A stretch of 10,688 bases of DNA from Nostoc sp. CHAB 5715. GTDB taxonomy: Bacteria > Cyanobacteriota > Cyanobacteriia > Cyanobacteriales > Nostocaceae. The stretch lies in the NCBI RefSeq assembly GCF_020829685.1, contig NZ_JAIVFR010000124.1, forward strand, positions 1-10,688, written 5' to 3'. Made by a program: the position numbers and the translations under genes. Below are positions 5,978 through 10,688 of the stretch, in pieces; position 1 is the first letter of the stretch, and each line of letters starts with the position of its first letter. Below the pieces are notes generated by a model. That model was not told the DNA's origin and searched no databases. It saw only the letters and a list, made by a program, of their open reading frames with translations.

Positions 5978-6414
5978 GCTTTAATTTTTCTCAAATCTGT
6001 TTAAGCTAGGGTATCAAATTGTGAGATAAGTTGGGGCATTTTTTCCCTGAACTACGCAGATAAATTCGAGTTACCCAAGCCGCCGCTCGAAGCTTTGATG
6101 GACGCAAAGTATTTACCAAGCAACCAAATGAGCAAAAATTGTTAATTGGTTTTTATATTTTGTTCTTTGAAGGTTGGTGTTGCGCTAGTTTTTGGCAATT
6201 GGACAATGATAGTGTCTATTATTACTGAGTTAATGTCAATATTATTGGCATTAGTTTTCTTAATTTGCCTATATTGACTTAGGTCAAGATCAGGAAAATT
6301 ATCATAAATGATAGCAAATTGTAATAGTTTGTATCGTTTCAAATCGATAAACCTTCTGAATCTGAAGATTTTCAATTCTAAAATCCAAAATCCAAAATCC
6401 AAAATTGGTTTGAT
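5978..6414. other. Gene-free stretch between ydcF-like gene and guaB3
   Basis: This 437-bp gap must contain the guaB3 promoter and leader, but I find no clear -35/-10 pair. At the ydcF end is a heptamer array (6380-6400). An 86-codon minus-strand frame (6142-6402) starts inside that array, lacks a Shine-Dalgarno and resembles nothing I know; I do not call it a gene. No RNA gene is recognised. Confidence 0.6.
6380..6400. repeat. Heptamer tandem array, AAAATCC x3
   Basis: Three perfect AAAATCC units plus a partial AAAAT. The unit differs from the GGGCATT arrays but the class (STRR heptamer) and the placement, 15 bases from the stop codon of a minus-strand gene, are the same. Confidence 0.8.
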
Positions 6415-6984
6415 TTACCGTTTATTTTTAGCTGCATCCACACCAGTGTAACCAGTTGCTATCCAAAGTATCGCTCTCGCTCCATCACGGATAGATTTTT
6501 CGATAGATTCAGGGGGTTTTTCTGAAGGAACTGGCACTGGTTTTAAATAAATACCTCGACTACCCAAAATAATTTCACCGATGACACAAGCCCGACGCAT
6601 GTGGAAGTCTGAAGTAATCAAATAAACGCTCTTGATGCCGCGAGCTTGCAAATCATCTACTAACGTAGTAAAATTAGTAACTGTATCTACGGCCTCATAG
6701 TCCAAGTGTAAACGTTTGGGATCAACACCAGCTTTAGTAAACACTCGTTGGGTAAATGTAGCTGGACTACCCCCGGTAATCCAAATTGGTATATTTGGAT
6801 GCTGGCGGACAAATTCGGCCGTAAACTTCTCTCGCTCCAAACGTGTCGTTGAACCACCTAACACTACAACTGCTTGCGGTTGTACAAATTGGTTTTGTAC
6901 TTCTTTGTATCCCCACCAGATGATTAGCGGTAGGACAAAAGTCATAAAACGAAAAGATTTACCTGTAAAAAATAGCTTATTCAA
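6415..6984 (-). CDS. YdcF/ElyC-like DUF218 membrane-anchored protein
   Basis: A 189-residue protein with one N-terminal membrane segment (about residues 13-26, MTFVLPLIIWWGY) and a DUF218 domain. The domain shows its usual motifs: VVVLGGSTTRLERE (39-52), WITGGSP (68-74), the acidic DYEAVDTVTNF (95-105), and SDFHMRRA (125-132). E. coli relatives are SanA, ElyC and YdcF; ElyC and SanA affect cell-envelope assembly, but the biochemical activity is unsettled. Expected topology is an anchor with the domain on the outer face of the plasma membrane. The longest start is TTG at 6984; an in-frame stop lies just upstream. The internal ATG at 6945 (residue 14) would shorten the cytoplasmic end and is a real alternative. 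No Shine-Dalgarno is clear for either. An AAAATCC array follows the stop. Confidence 0.87.
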   Translation of the reverse strand: MNKLFFTGKSFRFMTFVLPLIIWWGYKEVQNQFVQPQAVVVLGGSTTRLEREKFTAEFVRQHPNIPIWITGGSPATFTQRVFTKAGVDPKRLHLDYEAVDTVTNFTTLVDDLQARGIKSVYLITSDFHMRRACVIGEIILGSRGIYLKPVPVPSEKPPESIEKSIRDGARAILWIATGYTGVDAAKNKR

Positions 6985-7145
6985 GGCTCGATAACTTTAT
7001 TTACTGAGTCCAAAATTTCCTCTGGCTAGAAGAAAAACAACAATTGATAGTAGAGTAGCAAACTCCTATAAAATCTGTCCAAATTTATATTTAGGTGATT
7101 TTCATGTTGCAGCGCGATTAAGCGTGCTTGAAGTTTTTCCTCTAA

Positions 7146-7184
7146 TTGATGGATTATCCTAACCGATATCGGACAATCCATCAA
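7146..7184. repeat. Inverted repeat with inner CCGATATCGG palindrome
   Basis: TTGATGGATTATCC (7146-7159) mirrors GGACAATCCATCAA (7171-7184) with one mismatch in 14. The spacer contributes to a second perfect palindrome, CCGATATCGG (7163-7172). No T-run follows on either strand, so a terminator is unlikely. Confidence 0.6.
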
Positions 7185-7258
7185 AGGGTTTTAGCATCTT
7201 CTCGGAGAACCCCATTTAGTAGTTGACTTTTCATCTTATCTGGAAAATCCCTATCCTA

Positions 7259-7330
7259 AAAGGAGAGAGACTTTGAAATTTCCCTCTTCCCGGGTTGGAA
7301 GGAGCTTAGGGGGGTTAGGTTTTTCGTGGG
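7259..7330. repeat. Intergenic repeat-like block with imperfect CCCTTCCC/GGAAGGAG mirror
   Basis: An AGGAGAGAGAC start, a CTCTTCCCGGGTTGGAAGGAG imperfect hairpin split around CCCGGG, and a GGGGGGTTAGGTTTTT end. I recall similar blocks scattered in Nostocales intergenic DNA, but only one copy is in this window, so the repeat status is recollection. Confidence 0.35.
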
Positions 7331-7341
7331 TTTTTTCAGAT

Positions 7342-7359
7342 GATGCGAAACTTCGCGTC
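7342..7359. repeat. Short GCGAA..TTCGC palindrome
   Basis: GCGAA (7345-7349) and TTCGC (7352-7356) are perfect arms, extended by GAT/GTC with one wobble. A related core occurs in the loop of the marC/trxA hairpin near 4025-4038. It looks like a small dispersed palindrome. Confidence 0.4.
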
Positions 7360-7478
7360 TCTACACGCTATATTAAAATATTATTGGTATCTATCCTACT
7401 CGCTAGTTGCTGCTTCTAGCCAGATTTCCATATCATCCGCTTGCAACTTCTGTGCAGCATTCAGCATTGATGTTGCTA

Positions 7479-7695
7479 TTATTTGAGTTGAAGTGGTTCT
7501 AAAATTAAATCATTTTGCTCTTGACAAATAAATTGTATTAGCTCTGCTAAGATGTCATCTATAAGTAGGTTATTGCGTAGCGATCACCAAAATCACATAC
7601 TCAAATTCACACTGGACTTGTTGTACTAATTTGGCTGCAACAGCAGTTTTTCCCATTCCACTCATACCTAATATACTGTCATTCCCAGAACAAAT
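7479..7695 (-). pseudogene. Remnant of an NB-ARC/STAND-type NTPase
   Basis: Minus-strand translation gives a P-loop GMSGMGKT (7645-7668) followed by AVAAKLVQQVQCEFEYVI, as in NB-ARC/STAND ATPases of filamentous cyanobacteria. The frame then breaks. Reading one base on restores W-stop-SLRNNLLIDDILAELIQF, matching the family's usual YVIWRSLRN. So there is an extra base in the A-run at 7589-7592, and the expected CGA (Arg) has become TGA (7584-7586). Nothing N-terminal to the P-loop region survives, nor the rest of the NTPase and sensor domains. The upstream side abuts the transposase remnant at about 7691-7702, where the two readings overlap. STAND proteins act as signalling or defence switches, but this copy is dead. 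The exact ends are uncertain. Confidence 0.8.
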
Positions 7696-8094
7696 TATCT
7701 TAGCAGGAGATCATACGGCTTGGGCAAGACAGTAAAGCTCGCACACTCAAAGAGCGAACTTTTGAGCATCAAGCCCATCCAATGTCAGGCGCAAAACCCG
7801 TGACAGTAGGACAAGGTTACAGCACCATAGCAATAATTCCAGAAACAGAAGGTAGTTGGGCATTACCGTTATTACATGAGCCCATTACAAGTTTTGAAAA
7901 TCCAATTGCAAAAGCTGCGGCACAACTAAAACTTGTTTGTGAAAATTTGCCAACACGACCAATTAGCTTGTGGGATGCGGAATATGGCTGTGCAAGTTTT
8001 GTCAAACAAACTGCTGACATTGCCGCAGATAAATTAATGCGCGTGCGTTCTAATCGACTATTCTATGGTGCGCCCCCCATCTATCGAGTAGTTC
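7691..8094 (+). pseudogene. Truncated, frameshifted DDE transposase
   Basis: The plus strand reads IILAGDHTAWAR (7694-7729), including the first catalytic Asp of a DDE transposase, then stops at TAA (7733-7735). A different frame picks up from about 7728 (DSKARTLKERTFEHQAHPMSG) and runs on through TVGQGYSTIAIIPE to SLWDAEYGCASF, with the second catalytic Asp, and RSNRLFYGAPP. A small deletion around 7728 explains the shift. The part before GDHTAW is missing, and after GAPPIY homology ends where the RAYT element begins, so the third acidic residue is absent. The open frame from ATG 7782 to 8114 is therefore part of a dead gene whose last codons come from a REP arm. I believe this is a transposase type common in cyanobacteria; I cannot name its IS family with certainty. 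Confidence 0.82.
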
Positions 8095-8162
8095 GTAGGG
8101 TGGGCATTGCCTAGCAAAATCTAGGAATATGTTGTAAAAAATCAGAGCAATGCCCACCCTAC
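8095..8162. repeat. Left REP hairpin
   Basis: GTAGGGTGGGCATTGC (8095-8110) pairs perfectly with 8147-8162, a 16-bp stem. The interior holds a second small palindrome, CCTAG..CTAGG (8110-8114/8121-8125). The RAYT stop codon (TAG, minus strand, 8159-8161) lies inside the outer arm. Confidence 0.88.
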
Positions 8163-8734
8163 CCAGATTCACCAAATACTATCTCCGGGAAATCTGGGAT
8201 TTGGGGCATCCTACCACAGCAGCTACAAGCCCAATCAGGCTGATATCCGCCTTTTTTTACCCATGTGTGAAAGCTGGAATACTCCCACAGGTGCGGGCAG
8301 GATACCAACCCATGCTTAACTGGATTGTAGTGGATATAATTTAAATGCCTTGTCAAGTCTGCCTGATCACGGATCGTATGCTCCCAAAACCGACGTTGCC
8401 AAATATCACTTTCTCTATGTTTGCGACGGGAAGCACAAACATTTTCAGGTAATGACCTTGTACCCCGTAACGACCTTGTAAATAGAATTTTTAACCGAGA
8501 GACTCTTTGAGAGTAATCTGAATCATTAGGCGGTAAAGTCCAGAGAAAATGAATATGGTCAGGTAAGACGACTGCTCCAGTAATTTCAAAGGGTCTTTCA
8601 GTACGAGTTTTAACAATAGCAGCCCGTAAGCGAGAGACGTTTTCTGGCTGAGAAAACAGAGGTGTGCGGCGATAAGTCACCAGCGTGAGGAAAAAAGTTC
8701 CACCTGGTGCACAGGAGCGACGATATTGGGGCAT
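8159..8734 (-). CDS. REP-associated tyrosine transposase (RAYT)
   Basis: A 191-residue single-domain Y1 HUH transposase related to IS200/IS605 TnpA. The HUH pair is H60 and H62 in LPDHIHFLW. The family motif LNYIHYNPVKHGLV (131-144) holds the candidate nucleophile tyrosine (Y136 or Y133), and WQRRFWEHTIRD (112-123) precedes it as usual. N-terminal YRRSCAPGGTFFLTLVTYRR is typical of the group. RAYTs bind and cleave REP hairpins as single strands, and here one such hairpin lies on each side. The C-terminus carries CSCC (170-173), which may be decoration. No frameshift or internal stop; the gene looks intact. The ATG at 8734 is well placed, but no Shine-Dalgarno is visible. The TAG stop is supplied by the left REP arm. 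Confidence 0.93.
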   Translation of the reverse strand: MPQYRRSCAPGGTFFLTLVTYRRTPLFSQPENVSRLRAAIVKTRTERPFEITGAVVLPDHIHFLWTLPPNDSDYSQRVSRLKILFTRSLRGTRSLPENVCASRRKHRESDIWQRRFWEHTIRDQADLTRHLNYIHYNPVKHGLVSCPHLWEYSSFHTWVKKGGYQPDWACSCCGRMPQIPDFPEIVFGESG

Positions 8735-8754
8735 AAAGTGATATTGAGGACTTT

Positions 8755-8821
8755 GGTGGGCATTGCCTCTTTTGGTTTATAGTTACAAAGTACACATTCT
8801 CAGGGGCAATGCCCACCCTAC
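8755..8821. repeat. Right REP hairpin
   Basis: GGTGGGCATTGCC (8755-8767) pairs perfectly with GGCAATGCCCACC (8805-8817), a 13-bp stem. The outer four bases found in the left REP are kept only on the distal arm (CTAC, 8818-8821). It lies about 20 bases upstream of the RAYT start. Confidence 0.85.
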
Positions 8822-8848
8822 TTTTACTTTTACGGGAGTTTGAATGTA

Positions 8849-8922
8849 GCGATCGCTCCTAATTCCAAAAAATATAATCAGGCGATCGCTCCTAATTCCA
8901 AAAAATATAATCAGGCGATCGC
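8849..8922. repeat. 33-bp direct repeat headed by HIP1, two full units plus a partial
   Basis: Units 8849-8881 and 8882-8914 are identical. Each begins with GCGATCGCTCCTAATTCC and ends AAAATATAATCAG. A third begins at 8915 (GCGATCGCTC) and then diverges. Three HIP1 palindromes therefore recur exactly 33 bases apart. No coding frame is supported. Confidence 0.9.
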
Positions 8923-8938
8923 TCATAATTTTAGTTTA

Positions 8939-9000
8939 GTACGTTGGCGTAGCCCACCGTACCCTTACAGGGAAGCAAGCTACGCGTAGCGTTCCGCAGG
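8939..9000. repeat. Palindrome-rich repeat containing GCTACGCGTAGC
   Basis: A 12-base perfect palindrome GCTACGCGTAGC (8979-8990) follows an inverted repeat GTACGTTGG/CCACCGTAC (8939-8947/8954-8962, one mismatch). Sequences of the type AAGCTACGCGTAGC are frequent between genes in Nostoc-like genomes as I recall; only this copy is present here. It lies 3' of the dioxygenase gene and may act in its transcript end. Confidence 0.5.
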
Positions 9001-9046
9001 AAAGGTATCGCCCCTGATGGGAGAAGATATAATCAAGCGATAAGAT

Positions 9047-10688
9047 TTAAGCACTCACCAACTGAGCCAAGCGTTTCAGGATTCGTAATACGTCGTACAA
9101 TTCATTTCCAGGGTTTCGGATTAAAAACCCCTTTGATAAAGCATAATAAGTTGGATTTCCTTTAACTAATTTGACAAAAATAAATTCTCCCCCAGGTGTC
9201 CACTCGTTAGTTTTGATGGTAAGGTCGCTGTTGCTTTGGACTATCGCACGAGGAGGTTGGTTTGAGGCGAGGAAGTTTTCAAATTTTTGGCGAACGCTGT
9301 TTTCTCTGCCCAGGTCATTTTTAATTGACCAGATGTTGATAGACCATCTGCCAGCCTCAGTATTGAGGGCAGCGTGTTCGTTCTTGCAGTTAAAGCGGGT
9401 TACTGTACCCGACTCAAGTTTAAATTCTTGGTATGGTGCGTCCTGATTCTCCTCCCTAGTCCATGCCATTCGTTCCTTTGCAGCGCGATACCCCCAATCA
9501 GAATTTCCGATATTAATGCTGCGGGCTTCCGTTGCGGCGTAGGAGTCATCGCGGTGGTAGTTGATGCCAGCGCCGGGGTTTTCGGAATAAGTTACCAGCA
9601 CAATATCAGCATCAGGATATACTTGTTTGACAAGTTCCATTAACTTGTTGTCCTGTACCCCTGGCTTGAAGTCTTTGTCTTTTAAATCCCATTTTGCACC
9701 GACCCATGCAACTTGTCTCAGTAGTGCGTAGTTGGATTTATCGTTTTCAAGTACGGGTTTGAGGTGGGTTTCAAGGTGCGATCGCAATTGTTCTACTTTT
9801 TCCTCGCTTACCTTACCCAATATTTCGATAGCTTTGGTTTGATCGGCTTGGCGCGAGTTTGGTAGTAATATTGCTTGGTTCTTAATTTCTGATTGTGTGC
9901 CTGTTAATACTTGTATTTCAACTGCGTTTTTGTAAACCTGTGAAATACCTGCAACTGTAGCGTTAGTATTTGATTGAATGTTAGTTATATTCTTTTCTGA
10001 TACAGCTTTTGCAGGAATAATTGGTACTGGAGAAGCTTCTTGATTAAGCTCTCTGGGACGGTTAGGTAGTGCTTGTAGAGCTTTTTTGTACTCACTATTT
10101 TCTGGAATTTGGTTTAATTCTAAACGACTACCTTCAGCCGCAACTTTTTGATTTAACTCTGCACTAAGTTGTTCGTAACGGTCAAATCCATCAACTTCAC
10201 CGATATTAATCGGTTCTCCAAGTAAACTATTTAATTCTTTGTTTATTTCTTCGAGAATTTCATTTTTATTAAAAATAAATGTAGCTACGTGACTCTCAAT
10301 AAAATAATGTTTTTCAGTAGATTTTGATTCTAGCCAAGTGGCTACAGCGATCGCGTCTTGTGCGGGAACAACTAATCCGAGAGCTTCTTTAGCTTCTAAG
10401 AGCGATCCATCTGGAGAACTATATTGTTGGTTTGGGTTATAAAAATATACAGTTTGTTCTGGAACGAATGGAGTGGGTTGTGATGATGTATCTGCACTCT
10501 TGATATTACCACCAGCACGGTCAATAAAGGTTTGTTTTAGTTCGTTACTAATAGTACTTTCATCGAGTACGAATACACTCATACCTTTTTTGGCTTCTAA
10601 CCGAGCTTGTGATCCGGGAAGCTGTTCGTATGATACTCCTACTTTTTCTAGATACTTTTTGCTTTTTTCGGCTATATTTTCATCAACA
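9047..10688 (-). CDS. C-terminal part of a large protein with a 2OG-Fe(II) dioxygenase domain (5' end outside window)
   Basis: The frame has no stop from 9047 to the window edge. An ATG at 10582 gives 511 residues, but 35 further in-frame codons lie before it (ending QLPGSQARLEAKKG) and that ATG has no Shine-Dalgarno, so the true start is probably outside. Numbering from the 10582 ATG: residues 1-200 are unrecognised, with a Glu/Lys-rich, probably helical part at 105-150; 185-250 looks like a linker. At 285-420 is a dioxygenase fold, with Fe ligands H343 and D345 (GINYHRDDSYA) and H403 (CKNEHAA), and 2OG-binding R412-x-S414 (GRWSINIW). It resembles the AlkB-like/prolyl-hydroxylase branch; the substrate is unknown. 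The tail to 511 is unrecognised. Two HIP1 sites (9778, 10347) indicate long residence in the lineage. The dioxygenase call is good; anything further is inference. Confidence 0.8.
   Translation of the reverse strand, partial: VDENIAEKSKKYLEKVGVSYEQLPGSQARLEAKKGMSVFVLDESTISNELKQTFIDRAGGNIKSADTSSQPTPFVPEQTVYFYNPNQQYSSPDGSLLEAKEALGLVVPAQDAIAVATWLESKSTEKHYFIESHVATFIFNKNEILEEINKELNSLLGEPINIGEVDGFDRYEQLSAELNQKVAAEGSRLELNQIPENSEYKKALQALPNRPRELNQEASPVPIIPAKAVSEKNITNIQSNTNATVAGISQVYKNAVEIQVLTGTQSEIKNQAILLPNSRQADQTKAIEILGKVSEEKVEQLRSHLETHLKPVLENDKSNYALLRQVAWVGAKWDLKDKDFKPGVQDNKLMELVKQVYPDADIVLVTYSENPGAGINYHRDDSYAATEARSINIGNSDWGYRAAKERMAWTREENQDAPYQEFKLESGTVTRFNCKNEHAALNTEAGRWSINIWSIKNDLGRENSVRQKFENFLASNQPPRAIVQSNSDLTIKTNEWTPGGEFIFVKLVKGNPTYYALSKGFLIRNPGNELYDVLRILKRLAQLVSA

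Larger units (their letters stand above)
6985..7478. other. Gene-poor stretch with palindromes and dispersed repeats
   Basis: About 490 bp separate the ydcF-like gene from the NTPase remnant. They hold an inverted repeat (7146-7184), a dispersed-repeat-like block (7259-7330) and a small GCGAA..TTCGC palindrome (7342-7359). Two short minus-strand frames can be read but are not called. One is 51 codons, 7026-7181, beginning MDCPISVRIIHQLEEKL and ending in a hydrophobic run. The other is 23 codons, 7396-7467, ending DDMEIWLEAATSE. Neither has a Shine-Dalgarno. The second may be the eroded tail of a neighbouring gene. Confidence 0.55.
8095..8821. mobile_element. RAYT element flanked by REP hairpins
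   Basis: The unit starts with GTAGGGTGGGCATTGCC (8095-8111) and ends with its exact 17-base inverse (8805-8821). Each end also carries a complete REP hairpin. Between them lies one intact RAYT gene. It interrupts the DDE transposase reading frame. No target duplication is recognisable by eye, as expected for HUH single-strand transposition. Confidence 0.85.

Noticed and set aside
6142..6402. 86-codon minus-strand open frame between guaB3 and the ydcF-like gene
   Set aside because: Its start codon and first codons lie in the AAAATCC heptamer array, it has no Shine-Dalgarno, and the sequence is Ile/Asn/Lys-rich as expected from translating AT-rich intergenic DNA. I see no domain.
7396..7467. 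23-codon minus-strand frame ending DDMEIWLEAATSE, possibly an antitoxin-like tail
   Set aside because: Too short, no Shine-Dalgarno, and no partner toxin gene. Kept only as a note in the gene-poor stretch.
7782..8114. Independent 110-residue protein
   Set aside because: It is the middle of a frameshifted DDE transposase; its ATG corresponds to an internal Met and its last codons are REP sequence.
8610..8816. 68-codon minus-strand frame at the 5' side of the RAYT gene
   Set aside because: A shadow in another frame of the RAYT gene running into the right REP; no independent support.
8849..8922. Possible CRISPR array (regular repeats)
   Set aside because: The 33-bp units are directly adjacent with no spacers, there are only two full units, and no cas genes are near.

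Overview
The window looks like a chromosomal segment of a filamentous, Nostoc/Anabaena-type cyanobacterium. The signs are ten copies of the HIP1 palindrome GCGATCGC in 10.7 kb (starting at 752, 2423, 2981, 3520, 5262, 8849, 8882, 8915, 9778 and 10347), intergenic heptanucleotide tandem arrays, a Calvin-cycle class II aldolase, a GuaB3-type IMPDH-like protein, an m-type thioredoxin and the cyanobacterial small RNA Yfr1. I see no rRNA, tRNA or CRISPR array.

Left and centre (1-6984) are ordinary housekeeping genes, nearly all single-gene units. In order: a Uma2-family protein (+); class II fructose-bisphosphate aldolase (+), with a strong Shine-Dalgarno, a long AT-rich leader region and a clean intrinsic terminator; a NIT1-type carbon-nitrogen hydrolase (-); a MarC-family membrane protein (+), divergent from it; thioredoxin (-), convergent with marC across a long hairpin; Yfr1 (-); GuaB3 (-); and a YdcF/ElyC-like DUF218 membrane protein (-). 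The guaB3 - Yfr1 - trxA order is the neighbourhood known for Yfr1 in cyanobacteria, and the RNA's central motif and both hairpins are visible. Heptamer arrays sit just downstream of the stop codons of the three minus-strand genes nit1, guaB3 and ydcF.

From about 6985 to 9046 the sequence is degenerate accessory DNA: dispersed palindromes and intergenic repeats, a frameshifted and nonsense-mutated remnant of an NB-ARC/STAND NTPase (-), a frameshifted and truncated DDE transposase (+), and an apparently intact REP-associated tyrosine transposase (RAYT, -) bounded on both sides by its own REP hairpins. The RAYT unit cuts the DDE transposase short, and the DDE transposase abuts the broken NTPase. 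This suggests successive insertions. Two perfect 33-bp repeats, each headed by a HIP1 site, follow.

The right edge (9047-10688) is one minus-strand reading frame that stays open to the edge of the window. It ends in a recognisable 2-oxoglutarate/Fe(II) dioxygenase fold (HxD...H...RxS) behind a long unrecognised region. It is the least explained item here and may be the tail of a large multidomain protein of a plasmid or conjugative element, but that is inference.
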